The notes beneath the pieces were generated by a model. The model saw only the letters and a list, made by a program, of their open reading frames with translations, did not search any database and was not told where the DNA came from. DNA of 64,000 bases from Xanthomonas sp. F10. Its GTDB lineage: Bacteria > Pseudomonadota > Gammaproteobacteria > Xanthomonadales > Xanthomonadaceae. Location of the stretch: contig NZ_JACHNP010000003.1 in assembly GCF_014206815.1 (NCBI RefSeq), positions 310,001-374,000 on the forward strand, in the 5' to 3' direction. A program made the position numbers and the translations under genes. This document shows positions 30,648 through 39,858 of this stretch, one piece after another. Each line of letters starts with the position of its first letter. Positions within the stretch are counted from its first letter, which is position 1.

Positions 30648-31739
30648 ATGCCGATGAGCACTGCCATCAAGGGCCGCGGCGCCGGCAGCCACCTGCCCGG
30701 CCGCTTCGAACGGACCGTCAGCCAGGCCGAGGACGACGGCTGGTACCCCGACGACAGCGAGGAATTCGCCGCCCCGCGCCTGCGCACCCAGGTGAGCGAG
30801 GAGACGGCGCGCAGCATCATCAGCCGCAACCAGTCGCCGGACGTGGGGTTCGCGCAATCGGTCAACCCGTACCGCGGCTGCGAGCACGGCTGCAGCTACT
30901 GCTTCGCCCGCCCCAGCCATGCCTATCTCAACCTGTCGCCGGGGCTGGACTTCGAGACGCGGCTGTTCGCCAAGACCAATGCTGCGGAGTTGTTGCGCCG
31001 CGAGTTGGCCAAGCCCGGTTACGTGCCCAGCCCGATCGCGCTGGGCATCAACACCGACGCCTACCAGCCGATCGAGCGCAAGCTGCAGCTGACCCGGCGC
31101 CTGATCGAGGTCTTCGCCGAGACCCGCCACCCGTTCTCGCTGATCACCAAGAACGCGCTGGTCGAACGCGACCTGGACCTGCTGGCGCCGCTGGCCCGCG
31201 ACAACCTGGTCAGCGTGCACTTCTCGGTGACCTCGCTGGACCCGCGGCTGTCGGCCAGGCTGGAGCCGCGCGCCTCCGCCCCGCACGCGCGGCTGCGGGC
31301 GATGCGTACCCTGCACGCCGCCGGGGTGCCGGTCGGGGTGATGGTGGCGCCGGTGATCCCGTGGATCAACGACCACGCGCTGGAAGCGGTGCTGGAAGCG
31401 GCCCGCGAAGCAGGCGCCGAGTCTGCTGGCTACGTGCTGCTGCGCCTGCCGCACGAAGTGGCGCCGCTGTTCCGCGACTGGTTGCAGGCGCACCACCCCG
31501 ATCGCGCCGCGCACGTGATGAGCACGGTGCAGCAACTGCGCGGCGGCAAGGACTACGACAGCACGTTCGGCAAGCGCATGCGTGGCGAAGGCGTCTACGC
31601 CGACCTGCTGGCGCGGCGCTTCGCCCTGGCGCACAAGCGGCTGGGCTATGCCGAGTCCCCACGCCGCCGCCTGGAGTGCAGCCACTTCGTCAAACCGCTG
31701 CCGCCGCGCCCGCCATCGCCGCAGGGCGAGTTGTTTTGA
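30648..31739 (+). CDS. PA0069-family radical SAM protein
   Basis: A 363-residue protein with the radical-SAM cluster motif CEHGCSYC (C78, C82, C85) within NPYRGCEHGCSYCFARPSHAY, as in the PA0069/SplB-like group. Also LGINTDAYQPIERKLQLTR and MVAPVIPWIND. It should bind a [4Fe-4S] cluster and cleave S-adenosylmethionine; the substrate is unknown. A second Met at residue 3 could be the start. Followed by an inverted pair of GGGATTGGGGATT repeats. Confidence 0.88.
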   Translation: MPMSTAIKGRGAGSHLPGRFERTVSQAEDDGWYPDDSEEFAAPRLRTQVSEETARSIISRNQSPDVGFAQSVNPYRGCEHGCSYCFARPSHAYLNLSPGLDFETRLFAKTNAAELLRRELAKPGYVPSPIALGINTDAYQPIERKLQLTRRLIEVFAETRHPFSLITKNALVERDLDLLAPLARDNLVSVHFSVTSLDPRLSARLEPRASAPHARLRAMRTLHAAGVPVGVMVAPVIPWINDHALEAVLEAAREAGAESAGYVLLRLPHEVAPLFRDWLQAHHPDRAAHVMSTVQQLRGGKDYDSTFGKRMRGEGVYADLLARRFALAHKRLGYAESPRRRLECSHFVKPLPPRPPSPQGELF

Positions 31740-31740
31740 G

Positions 31741-31910
31741 CGGGGATTGGGGATTCGGGATTGGGGATTCGTCGAAAGCAGGGGTTAGGGATTTGAGATT
31801 CGGGATTCGCAAAAGCGGCGCGACGCCTCGGTCCGCCGCCATTGCAATTCAACCGCCAAGAAAGCCGCTCTTGCGAATCCCCAATCCCCACTCCCTGCTT
31901 TTGACGAACC
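31741..31910. repeat. Inverted GGGATTGGGGATT repeat tract
   Basis: At the left GGGGATTGGGGATTCGGGATTG repeats in tandem register to about 31810. At the right the complement appears as GCGAATCCCCAATCCCCACT (31873-31893 area). The arms face each other across about 70 bases between a plus-strand and a minus-strand gene end, so they can form a long imperfect hairpin. The same motif recurs near 56.48 and 57.03 kb. Confidence 0.75.
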
Positions 31911-31911
31911 C

Positions 31912-32619
31912 CTACTCCCGGCCGTACAACGCCTGCGCCGACTGGAACAGGATCCAGCTGGTGGCGATGAACTTGTCGCCGCGCTGCGGGCGGTTGCCGC
32001 GGTGGGTGTGGGTGAAGGCGGTAGGGGCGATCAGCAGGCTGCCGGCGCGCGGGGCGATCTTGCGGCGCTGGAACAGGAACTCGGTCTCGCCCTCGTCGAA
32101 ATCGTCGTTGAGGTACAGGGTCCACAACAGGTGCCGGTGCAGGGTCTCGGCGCCGGGATCGCGCGGATACAGCTCGCAGTGCCAGTACGGATAGCCACCC
32201 TCGCCGGCCTCGTACCACTGCAGGTTGATCGCGCCCGGGCGCAGGCAGGTGCGCGCCAGGTTGGACAGTGCCGCGTCGTCGAGCAGGGCGAAGTCGTCGG
32301 CACTGAGCCGGTGCGGCTGGCCGTCGGCGCCCGGCACCTGCAGCATCAGCGGCGAGATCAGGGTCTGCGGGTACTTGCGCAGGTAGCCCAGCAGCCCGCC
32401 GAACACGGCCTGCTGCAGTCGCTGTTCCACGTCGCGCCACGGTTCCAGGCCGCTGATGCGCAGGTCGCGGCTGCGCTTGAGCTCGGGAAACACGCCGCTG
32501 CCGACTTCGCCGGGCCGCAACTGGGTACTGCCGCGCAGACGGCGCAGGATGGCGGCGCAGTCCTCGCGGGACATGGCGCCCTCGAACACTTCGATGAAAT
32601 CGGGATGCGGGTCGGACAT
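31912..32619 (-). CDS. 2-oxoglutarate/Fe(II)-dependent oxygenase
   Basis: A 235-residue cytoplasmic protein with the double-stranded beta-helix pattern of prolyl-4-hydroxylase-like oxygenases. The iron-binding facial triad can be read as H147-x-E149 (PYWHCEL) and a distal His (H204 or H206 in FTHTHRGNRP). The 2OG-binding basic residue follows (R207 or K216). FDEGETEFLFQRRKIAPRAG is the usual strand before the distal His. HxE instead of HxD is noted. The target may be a protein or small molecule and is not predictable. Convergent with the radical SAM gene. Confidence 0.8.
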   Translation of the reverse strand: MSDPHPDFIEVFEGAMSREDCAAILRRLRGSTQLRPGEVGSGVFPELKRSRDLRISGLEPWRDVEQRLQQAVFGGLLGYLRKYPQTLISPLMLQVPGADGQPHRLSADDFALLDDAALSNLARTCLRPGAINLQWYEAGEGGYPYWHCELYPRDPGAETLHRHLLWTLYLNDDFDEGETEFLFQRRKIAPRAGSLLIAPTAFTHTHRGNRPQRGDKFIATSWILFQSAQALYGRE

Positions 32620-32704
32620 CGCGCGACCTTACCAGCGATTTCGCAGGGTTGCAGCCGCAGCGAAGCGGCCCCCAGCGATCGGCGCGGCGACGCGGCGGGC
32701 CGCC

Positions 32705-33316
32705 TCAGGCCAGCGGCGGCGGGTACGGATTGGCCTTGAGCAGGCGCGCCAGGTGCGCGGCGTTGCTGGCGGCGGTCGTGATGGTGTCGGCCAGCACCTT
32801 CGGTGTCTGTTTCAGGTCCCGGTAGTCGGTGCTGCCCATGGCTTCGCCAACCCAGTACGGCGGGCTGCCGGCGGCGACGCTGAAGCCGAAATCGGTGAGC
32901 CCCTGGTACAGGTCGGCGCTGACCTTGTGCGCACCGTCCTCGTTGCCCACCACCGCGACCATGGCGACGCGGTTGAAGGTCGGATAGACGCCGTCGTCGC
33001 CGATTTCGCCAAGAAACGCATCCATGCGCTCCAGCACGCGCTGCGCCAGGCTCGACGGATGGCCGACCCAGATCGGCGTGGCCAACACGAAGATGTCTGC
33101 GTCCAACACGCGCTGGCGCAGCTGCGGCCAGGCATCGCCCTCGCCTTCGTCGGCACGCACGCCGGGCCGCACGTCAAAGTCGGCCACGCGCGCCGAATCG
33201 CCCTGCACGCCGTGCGCCGCCAGTGCCTGCAGCACCTGGTCGAGCAGGCGCTGAGTGGACGAGGGCGCGGTACCGCGCTTGAGCGTGCAGTTCAGGCCGA
33301 AGGCGCGCAGGGACAT
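32705..33316 (-). CDS. Flavodoxin-type NAD(P)H-dependent FMN reductase
   Basis: A 203-residue cytoplasmic protein. The start is set at ATG 33316 with GGAAG 6 bases upstream. The flavodoxin-like fold is seen in SLRAFGLNCTLKRGTAPSST (phosphate-binding loop for FMN, residues 2-21), ADIFVLATPIWVGHPSSLAQ (residues 74-93, isoalloxazine loop) and VAVVGNEDGA (residue 121 on). It is likely to reduce quinones or other acceptors with NAD(P)H. The exact substrate is unknown. Confidence 0.82.
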   Translation of the reverse strand: MSLRAFGLNCTLKRGTAPSSTQRLLDQVLQALAAHGVQGDSARVADFDVRPGVRADEGEGDAWPQLRQRVLDADIFVLATPIWVGHPSSLAQRVLERMDAFLGEIGDDGVYPTFNRVAMVAVVGNEDGAHKVSADLYQGLTDFGFSVAAGSPPYWVGEAMGSTDYRDLKQTPKVLADTITTAASNAAHLARLLKANPYPPPLA

Positions 33317-33501
33317 GGCTGCTTCCGTGAGGACGATGGGTGGCCGCACTGTGGCCGGTCGCGCATGCGCATGCCGTCGCTGTTGCGTGCAGGCCGGGTG
33401 AGGTGGACGTGGCGGGCTGCATCGCGACCCAGCGGTGACGGACGACTGCGGGCGCACTGGCTGTCGTGCTCTAGCGCAGCATGTGCCGCGGCGACCGTCG
33501 C

Positions 33502-33774
33502 CTAGCGCTTGGCGGCCGGCGCCGGGTTGCCGCGGATCGCGATGCCCAGCAGCACCAGCCACATCGCCAGCGCCAGCAGGGTCGGCAACTCGAAACGGCT
33601 GGAGTTGGACAGGGTGAAGCTCCTGGCGGCGAAGAACAACAGCGTCCACAGCGCCAGGTTGATCAACACGATGCGCTTTCGCCAGCGGTGGCGGGTGAAC
33701 AGCGCGATGACGGTAGGCATCAGCGCGACCGGTGCGGTGGCGAAGAAGAACAGCACGACGAGGGTCTGGTTCAT
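33502..33774 (-). CDS. Small membrane protein resembling the superinfection-immunity family
   Basis: A 90-residue protein. GGGAGGAAACCC precedes the ATG at 33774. Three hydrophobic segments: residues 4-24 (LVVLFFFATAPVALMPTVIAL), 34-48 and 64-82. A basic RHRWRKR loop lies between the first two, followed by IVLINLALWTLLFF. This pattern recalls the small Imm-like membrane proteins (superinfection immunity family), but the match is by eye and weak. No phage genes are near. Confidence 0.5.
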   Translation of the reverse strand: MNQTLVVLFFFATAPVALMPTVIALFTRHRWRKRIVLINLALWTLLFFAARSFTLSNSSRFELPTLLALAMWLVLLGIAIRGNPAPAAKR

Positions 33775-33986
33775 GGGTTTCCTCCCGCCCGGTACGACCG
33801 GTGCACGCGACGATCGCCAGGCATCGGCGCCCTCGGCGCATGTCACCGGGCTGCCGCTACCCTACCGCAGCCTGGATGCTTAGCCGAAGCCGATGTGCCA
33901 ACGGCCGTCGGCGCAAATCCGGGGGGGGCCGTCGGGGTGGATGGCCTGCCGTGCGCCACGATGCAACCAAAGACGCAGAGGCGGCT

Positions 33987-34499
33987 TCAGTGCGCCGCAC
34001 GCGCTGGCCAGACCCGCTCGACCAGGTCGCCGATCTCCATCGGCGCCCGTTGGCCCTCGGCGGCACGCTGCCAGGCCGCTGGTGCTGGCCCTTGGCGCTC
34101 GGTCGGCGGCGCGTCCCAAAGGGTGACGTTGAGCGCGAACACCACCACGCCGCCCTTGGCCTGGAATGGTGGCACTCGCTCCAGTGCCGTGGTCAGCGCA
34201 GTCGCCGTCGCATCGGGAAGAGCGGGTGCCAGATCCAGCCAGATCCTGGAACGGCCGCCGGGGCGGACGGCCACGGCCACGAAGCCGGCAGCAGGCCGGG
34301 GCGTGCCGACCCGCGCCAGTTCGCGCGACGCCGCGGCATTCAGCGCCTTCACATACGCCGCCAGCGCTTCGATGTGCTCGGCACGCTCGCGCATCACCGA
34401 GTCGGGCTGCAGCAGCATCAGGTTCTGCATGCGAAAGGGTTCGGCCGCCGACAGCAGGCCGCTCCATAACACCGCCACCAGCATCACGCACCAGCGCAT
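33987..34499 (-). CDS. Secreted protein of unknown function
   Basis: A 170-residue protein. AAGGAGGTTCCG precedes the ATG. The signal peptide is WCVMLVAVLWSGLLSAAEP (cleavage near residue 18). The mature part has a helical region (VMRERAEHIEALAAYVKALNAAASRELARVG), then a domain with GFVAVAVRPGGRSRIWLDLAP and a hydrophobic strand GGVVVFALNVTLW. No cysteines occur after the signal. I do not recognise the family. It lies in a row with the next small secreted gene, 80 bases apart. Confidence 0.6.
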   Translation of the reverse strand: MRWCVMLVAVLWSGLLSAAEPFRMQNLMLLQPDSVMRERAEHIEALAAYVKALNAAASRELARVGTPRPAAGFVAVAVRPGGRSRIWLDLAPALPDATATALTTALERVPPFQAKGGVVVFALNVTLWDAPPTERQGPAPAAWQRAAEGQRAPMEIGDLVERVWPARAAH

Positions 34500-34579
34500 C
34501 GGAACCTCCTTGTTCGTCTTGGTCGCTGCATCCTGCCGCATCGCTGCGCGCCCGGCCAGGGCGCGGCGCGCGTGTGCGA

Positions 34580-34903
34580 TCAGTACAGCAGGTCGACGTA
34601 GTGGATCTTCTTCGCACCGAAGCCGCCACAGCCCTCGCTGGTCGTGAACTGCAGCACGACCTGGGTCCTGGAAGAGGCGGCGGAGAGGATGGCCGAATAC
34701 TTTTCCTTGGCGATGGCGTCCGCGGAAAAATCGATCACCCAGCGCCCGTCGGACGCGCACTCGTTGTTGGTCGGCTGGTTCTCCAGCCAGACCGAGGCGT
34801 AGCTGGATTCGACCACCACACGGGTGATCTTCCCTTGTTGCGTGGTGTCGGCACAGGCCACACCCGAGACGAGCAGCAGCAGCAGTCCGAAGACATGTTT
34901 CAT
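34580..34903 (-). CDS. Small secreted two-cysteine protein, unknown function
   Basis: A 107-residue protein with signal peptide KHVFGLLLLLVSGVACADT (cleavage near residue 20). The mature 87 residues are rich in beta-strand patterns (KITRVVVESSYASVWLEN, TQVVLQFTTSEG). Two cysteines (NNECASDG and SEGCGGFG) could form a disulfide. A ribosome site GGGGAAAGTGCG precedes the ATG. The family is not recognised. It is followed 80 bases on by another secreted protein gene in the same orientation, possibly one transcript. Confidence 0.6.
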   Translation of the reverse strand: MKHVFGLLLLLVSGVACADTTQQGKITRVVVESSYASVWLENQPTNNECASDGRWVIDFSADAIAKEKYSAILSAASSRTQVVLQFTTSEGCGGFGAKKIHYVDLLY

Positions 34904-35166
34904 CGCACTTTCCCCTGTTTGAGTTGTTTTACCGCCACCGGCGCTGCGACGGCGATAGCGCACATCATCGCGCCGAGGCGCCGCCCAGGAGCGACGGCTG
35001 CCGTTCCAGGACGATCTCGCCGAAGCGCAATACGCCGCCTGTGGCGGCTTCCCCTGCACCACCGCGGCGATGCGTCGGCGTTGCGGCAGCGACTATACGG
35101 CAGCGCTGGCGACAGCCGCCATCGTCCAGGATCGCCCGGACGCGCGACCGTCGCACCACCACACAT

Positions 35167-36183
35167 TCAGCGTTGGCGGCTGTCGTGCTCCAAGTGATAC
35201 CGCACCGCCTCGGCCACTTCGTTCTTGGAGCCAAGGAACACCGGCACGCGCTGATGCAGTTGCTCCGGCTGCAGGCCGAGGATACGCGCGCGGCCGGTGC
35301 TGGCGGCGCCGCCGGCCTGCTCCACCAGCATGCCCATCGGGTTGGCTTCGTACATCAGCCGCAGCTTGCCGGCCTTGCCGGGATCCTTCTTGTCCCAGGG
35401 GTAGATGAAGATGCCGCCGCGGGTGAGGATGCGGTGCACGTCGGCGACCATGCTGGCAATCCAGCGCATGTTGAAGTTCTTGCCGCGCACGCCTTCGGTA
35501 CCGGCGAGCAGGTCGGCTACGTACTGCTGCATCGGCGCTTCCCAATGGCGCTGGTTGGACATGTTGATCGCGAACTCGGCGGTGTCCTCGGGGATGCGCA
35601 TGTCGGCCTGGGTCAGCAGGAAGCTGCCCTCCTCGCGCTCCAGGGTGAAGGCGTGGGTGCCGTGGCCCAGGGTCAGCACCAGCATCGTGCTGGGGCCGTA
35701 GATGCAGTAGCCGGCGGCGACCTGCGCGGTGCCCGGCTGCAGGAAGTGTTCGTCGCCGGGCTTGTCGGTGCCGGGCGGCGCGCGCAGCACCGAGAAGATG
35801 GTGCCGACCGAGACGTTGACGTCGATGTTGGAGCTGCCGTCCAGCGGGTCGAACAGCAGCAGGAAATCGCCGCTGGGGTACTTGTCGGGCACCGGCTGGC
35901 AGTGGTCCATTTCTTCCGAGGCGCAGGCGGCGAGGTGACCGCCCCAGGCGTTGGCTTCAAGCAGGATGTCGTTGCTGAGCACGTCCAGCTTCTTCTGCGC
36001 TTCGCCCTGCACGTTGCCGGTGCCGGCGTCGCCGAGCACGCCGCCAAGGGCGCCCTTGCTGACCGCGATGGAGATGCGCTTGCAGGCGCGGGACACGATC
36101 GTGATGAGCTGGCGCAGTTCCGGGCCGATACGCCCGGCATGCTGTTCTTCGATCAGGAAGCGGGTCAGCGACGTTCGCGACAT
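35167..36183 (-). CDS. fbp: Fructose-1,6-bisphosphatase class 1
   Basis: A 338-residue cytoplasmic enzyme that hydrolyses fructose 1,6-bisphosphate in gluconeogenesis. ATG 36183 ([14 protein letters not shown]) is preferred over an upstream frame. Signatures: the metal site [28 protein letters not shown], and the C-terminal [21 protein letters not shown] with the substrate-binding Lys/Arg. Length matches the family. Single gene between the small secreted genes and a MarR regulator in the same orientation. Confidence 0.96.
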   Translation of the reverse strand: MSRTSLTRFLIEEQHAGRIGPELRQLITIVSRACKRISIAVSKGALGGVLGDAGTGNVQGEAQKKLDVLSNDILLEANAWGGHLAACASEEMDHCQPVPDKYPSGDFLLLFDPLDGSSNIDVNVSVGTIFSVLRAPPGTDKPGDEHFLQPGTAQVAAGYCIYGPSTMLVLTLGHGTHAFTLEREEGSFLLTQADMRIPEDTAEFAINMSNQRHWEAPMQQYVADLLAGTEGVRGKNFNMRWIASMVADVHRILTRGGIFIYPWDKKDPGKAGKLRLMYEANPMGMLVEQAGGAASTGRARILGLQPEQLHQRVPVFLGSKNEVAEAVRYHLEHDSRQR

Positions 36184-36302
36184 GGGCAGGGCGGCCTTGC
36201 GTGAGAAGGGGGCCGCCATTGTCGCGGGTTGCGCCGCGGATTTCGATGCGCCGTGCTGCACGCGCGTCGAAACACCGCGTAGCGGCCGACGCGCGCGTGC
36301 CG

Positions 36303-36788
36303 CTATGGCGTGCGCTCGCCGGCTTCGAGGGCAGCGGCGAACTTCGCCATCAGCCGCACCAGATCCGTCACGTCCTGCGGTGCCCAGGAGGCGAAGATCC
36401 GCCGGCCGATGCGCTCGCGTGCCGCATCCAGACGGTCGGTCATGTCCTTGCCCTTGGGCGTGACGGTGGCCTCGCGCAGGCGCCGGTCCTGCGCGTTGCC
36501 GCGGCGTTCGACCAGCTCCATCGCCGCCAGCTTGGCGACCTGGCGGCTGATGGTCGTGTAGTCGCGGCCCAGGCGCTCGGCCAGGTCCACCACCCCGATC
36601 GGCCCGAATCGCTCGATCACCACCAGCAGGCGGAACAGCGCCTGGTCCAGGGTCAGGCCGGCTTCTTCCAGCAGCCGCGCGTCGTTGCGCGGGCGGTTCA
36701 TCACGCTGGCGATGCTGACCATGGACAGGTGCAGCGACTTCAGTTCGGGCGAGATATGTGTATCTTGCACTCTCTTATCGGCAGGCAT
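36303..36788 (-). CDS. MarR-family transcriptional regulator
   Basis: A 161-residue winged-helix dimer. GAGAGGA sits 6 bases before the ATG at 36788. DNA-binding core: [30 protein letters not shown] (recognition helix) and the wing [19 protein letters not shown]. Divergent from an FAD monooxygenase. Two copies of a GTGNATNTTGCAC-type element flank its start codon, one inside its first codons and one in the intergenic region. This fits autorepression plus control of the monooxygenase, relieved by an aromatic ligand. Confidence 0.88.
   Translation of the reverse strand: MPADKRVQDTHISPELKSLHLSMVSIASVMNRPRNDARLLEEAGLTLDQALFRLLVVIERFGPIGVVDLAERLGRDYTTISRQVAKLAAMELVERRGNAQDRRLREATVTPKGKDMTDRLDAARERIGRRIFASWAPQDVTDLVRLMAKFAAALEAGERTP
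36758..36770. promoter_or_regulatory. MarR operator-like element GTGTATCTTGCAC
   Basis: Differs by two bases from the element at 36807. It lies inside the first codons of the marR gene, so binding would block elongation of its transcript. Confidence 0.55.
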
Positions 36789-36806
36789 ATCGTCCTCTCC
36801 AGTTAA

Positions 36807-36819
36807 GTGCATTTTGCAC
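36807..36819. promoter_or_regulatory. MarR operator-like palindrome GTGCATTTTGCAC
   Basis: GTGC-ATTTT-GCAC inverted repeat in the 50-bp interval between the divergent start codons, 49 bases from its partner element. It overlaps the likely promoter region of both genes. Confidence 0.65.
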
Positions 36820-36838
36820 ATTTATGGAGCCTGCAGCG

Positions 36839-38323
36839 ATGACGATGTCCCCCGAGGTGGTGATCTGCGGTGCCGGCGCGGCCGGTTTGACCCTGGCGAT
36901 CGAACTGGCCCGCCGCGGGGTCGCGTTCCGGCTGCTGGAACAGCGCGACCAGCCCTTCCCCGGCTCCCGCGGCAAGGGGATCCAGCCACGCAGCCAGGAG
37001 ATGTTCGAGGACATGGGCCTGATCCATCGACTGTTCGCCGCCGGTGGCCTCTACCCGGTGTCGCGCACCCATCGCGCCGACGGCAGCTGGGTCGACACGG
37101 TCGTGGTGGACGGCGGTCCCGCCACCCCGGCCGAACCCTATCGCAGCCCGTTGATGGTGCCGCAGTTCCTGACCGAAGCGGCGCTGCGCGCGCGCCTGTC
37201 GGAACTGGGGCACCAGGTGGAGTTCGGCCATGCCTTGCTCGATTTCGCGCAGGACGCCGAGGGCGTCACCGTACGCGTGGCCACGCCGGCCGGCGAGCAG
37301 ACCATCGCAACGCGCTACCTGATCGGCGCCGACGGCGGCCGCAGCGCGGTGCGCCCCATGCTGGGCATCGGCTTTCCCGGCCAGACCCTGGGCGTGCGCG
37401 CGGTGGTCGCCGACATCGTGCTGCACGGGCTGCCGCGTGATGCCTGGCATACGTTCCACGAGGACGACAACGCGCGGCGCATTTCGCTGTGCCCGTTGCT
37501 GGGCACGGCGCTGTTCCAACTGCAGGCGCCGGTGCCGCGCGACGGCGAGGTGGACCTGTCGGTCGCGGGCCTGGCGGCCATGCTGCGCGCGCGCACCGGC
37601 CGCGACGACCTGGTGATCGACCGCGTCTGTTGGGCATCGGCCTATCAGATGAGCGCGCGCTTGGCCGATCGCTACCGCGCCGGGCGCGTGTTCCTGGTCG
37701 GCGATGCGGCGCACATCCATCCGCCGACCGGCGGCCAGGGGCTGAACACCAGCGCCCAGGATGCGTACAACCTGGGCTGGAAGCTGGCCGCGGTGCTGCG
37801 CGGCGCGCCCGCCGCCCTGCTCGATACCTACGAGGAGGAGCGGCGGCCGATCGCCGCCGCGATGCTGGGCCTGTCCACGCGGCTGCTCGATCGCGCCCGC
37901 CACGGCGACCAGCGGCGCGGTCGCGAGGTGCAGCAGCTCGACCTGCAGTACCGGGCCTCGTCGCTGTCGCTGCAGGCCGACGCGGGCGAGCGCCGGATAC
38001 AGCCGGGCGACCGGGCGCCGGATGCGCCGCTGCGCGGTGCGGGCGGGCAGCCGCTGCGGCTGTTCGAGGTCTTGCGCGGCACCCACTGGACCCTGCTCGG
38101 CTATGCCGCCGATCGGGCCCTCGCCCCCGGGTGCCGCGGACTGCACGTGCACATCATCGGCCCGGCCGGGGATCTGCGCGATGTGCACGGCCACTTCGCC
38201 GACGCCTACGCACCGCACCCGGGCGAGTGGCTGTTGGTGCGCCCGGACGGCTACGTCGCCGCACGGGTGGCGACCCCGCACCTCGCGGCGCTGATCGGCC
38301 ATTTCCAACGGCATGCGGCGTGA
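36839..38323 (+). CDS. FAD-dependent aromatic monooxygenase (PheA/TfdB type)
   Basis: A 494-residue flavoprotein hydroxylase. ATG 36839 has GGAG 9 bases upstream, whereas ATG 36824 lacks a ribosome site and lies in the operator. FAD motifs: GAGAAGLTLAIELARRG (residues 10-26), YLIGADGGRSAVR (DG motif) and GRVFLVGDAAHIHPPTGGQGLN (GD motif), followed by AQDAYNLGWKLAAVLRG. The C-terminal 110 residues are the thioredoxin-like domain of phenol-hydroxylase-type enzymes. It is expected to hydroxylate an aromatic compound with NAD(P)H and O2; the substrate is not predictable. MarR control suggests induction by that compound. Confidence 0.88.
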   Translation: MTMSPEVVICGAGAAGLTLAIELARRGVAFRLLEQRDQPFPGSRGKGIQPRSQEMFEDMGLIHRLFAAGGLYPVSRTHRADGSWVDTVVVDGGPATPAEPYRSPLMVPQFLTEAALRARLSELGHQVEFGHALLDFAQDAEGVTVRVATPAGEQTIATRYLIGADGGRSAVRPMLGIGFPGQTLGVRAVVADIVLHGLPRDAWHTFHEDDNARRISLCPLLGTALFQLQAPVPRDGEVDLSVAGLAAMLRARTGRDDLVIDRVCWASAYQMSARLADRYRAGRVFLVGDAAHIHPPTGGQGLNTSAQDAYNLGWKLAAVLRGAPAALLDTYEEERRPIAAAMLGLSTRLLDRARHGDQRRGREVQQLDLQYRASSLSLQADAGERRIQPGDRAPDAPLRGAGGQPLRLFEVLRGTHWTLLGYAADRALAPGCRGLHVHIIGPAGDLRDVHGHFADAYAPHPGEWLLVRPDGYVAARVATPHLAALIGHFQRHAA

Positions 38324-38438
38324 CCTGCGCTGGCGTGCCTGCGCAGGTGGCACAGGATGCCGTGCGGCGACCCGATCGATCGCGCCACACGGCACAGCGC
38401 CGCCTGCGCGACCCAGCCGCCGGCGTTGGCGTCGGGCA

Positions 38439-38469
38439 TAAAAAACCGGGAGGCTTGCGCGCTCCCGGT
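38439..38469 (-). terminator. Intrinsic terminator after the aminotransferase gene
   Basis: On the minus strand ACCGGGAG-CGCGCAAGC-CTCCCGGT is followed by TTTTT: an 8-bp stem with a T-run, 57 bases past the aminotransferase stop. Confidence 0.88.
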
Positions 38470-38525
38470 GCGATGTCCTGGCCGGACTGCATCAGGCCGC
38501 CAGGCGGCGGCCTCGCCGGCGGCAC

Positions 38526-39728
38526 TCAGCCCTTGTGCACGGTCGCCACGGCCTGGGTCACGTAGTCCAGGTTCTTCTGGCTCAGCGCGGCCACGCAGAT
38601 GCGGCCGGTGCCGACCGCGTAGATGCCGAACTCCTCGCGCAGCCGGTCAACCTGCGCCTTGCTCAGGCCCGAGTAGGAGAACATGCCGGCCTGCTGCTGG
38701 ATGAAGCCGAACTCCGGCGCGCCCAGGGCGGCCAGCTTCTGCACCATGCCGGCGCGCAGGGCGTGGATGCGCTCGCGCATCTCGGTCAGTTCCTGCTCCC
38801 ACATCGCGCGCAGTTCCGGGCTGTTGAGCACCCCGGCGACCAGCGCGGCGCCGTGCGTGGACGGGCTGGAGTAGATGGTGCGGATGATGCGCTTGACCTG
38901 CGACTGCACCGCCTTGCTCTCGGCGGCGTTGGCCGAGACCACCGACAGCGCGCCGACGCGCTCGCCGTACAGCGAGAACGACTTGGAGTAGGAACTGGCG
39001 ACCACGTAGTTGTCGATGCCGACCTCGGCCAGCAGGCGCACCGCGTAGGCGTCGGCGTCGATGCCCTTGTCGAAGCCCTGGTAGGCGATGTCCACGAACG
39101 GGAACAGGTTGCGTTCCTTCAGCAGCTCGGCCACGGTGCGCCACTGCGCCTGGCTCAGGTCGGCGCCAGTGGGGTTGTGGCAGCAGGCGTGCAGCAGCAC
39201 CACGCTGCCGGGCGCGAGCGCGCGCAGGTCGGCGAGCATGCCGTCGAAGTTCAAGCCGTGGCTGGCCGGATCGAAATAGGTGTAGTCGACCACGTCGAAG
39301 CCGGCGGCGGTGAACACCGCGCGATGGTTCTCCCAGCTCGGGTTGCTGATGGCGATGGTCGAGGTGGACAGCAGCTTTTTCAGCAGGTCCGCGCCAACGC
39401 GCAGCGCACCGCTGCCGCCGACGGTCTGCGAGGTGGCGACGCGGCCGGCGGCCAGCAGCGGCGACTCGGCGCCGAACAGCAGCTTCTGCGTGGCCAGGTC
39501 GTAGGCGGGCAGGCCGTCGATCGGCAGGTAGCCGCGCGGCTTGGCCTCCTGCGCCAACTGCTGTTCGATCTGCTGCACGGCGCGCAGCAGCGGGATGCGC
39601 CCGTTTTCGTCGTAGTAGATGCCCACGCCCAGGTTGACCTTGGTCGGGCGGGAGTCGGCGTTGTAGGCCTCGGTCAGGCCCAGGATCGGGTCGCCTGGGA
39701 CCTGTTCCACGTTTGCAAAGAAGGACAC
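38526..39728 (-). CDS. tyrB: Aromatic/aspartate aminotransferase, class I
   Basis: A 400-residue PLP enzyme transferring amino groups between aromatic amino acids or aspartate and 2-oxoglutarate. The start is read as GTG 39728 (VSFFANVEQVPGDPILGL), matching family N-termini; a longer frame to 39791 is unlikely. The PLP lysine is in VASSYSKSFSLYGERVG. Other motifs: NPSWENHRAVF, HACCHNPTGADL and the terminal arginine region GRICVAALS. AspC and TyrB cannot be separated by eye. It ends in a strong terminator. Confidence 0.9.
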   Translation of the reverse strand: MSFFANVEQVPGDPILGLTEAYNADSRPTKVNLGVGIYYDENGRIPLLRAVQQIEQQLAQEAKPRGYLPIDGLPAYDLATQKLLFGAESPLLAAGRVATSQTVGGSGALRVGADLLKKLLSTSTIAISNPSWENHRAVFTAAGFDVVDYTYFDPASHGLNFDGMLADLRALAPGSVVLLHACCHNPTGADLSQAQWRTVAELLKERNLFPFVDIAYQGFDKGIDADAYAVRLLAEVGIDNYVVASSYSKSFSLYGERVGALSVVSANAAESKAVQSQVKRIIRTIYSSPSTHGAALVAGVLNSPELRAMWEQELTEMRERIHALRAGMVQKLAALGAPEFGFIQQQAGMFSYSGLSKAQVDRLREEFGIYAVGTGRICVAALSQKNLDYVTQAVATVHKG

Positions 39729-39858
39729 GGCGGTACTCGTTCGGTGGCGAAGGTGGGGGCCGGGGGGACCGGAGCCGGCGCGGTCAAACACCTCATCCTA
39801 ACAAACGCGGTCGCGCTTGGCCGGGTGCGGGGCGGCGGCACATGGGCGATGATGGCGC

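Noticed and set aside
39704-39718. CTGTTCCACGTTTGC near the aminotransferase start
   Set aside because: Only one half of the parS palindrome is present.
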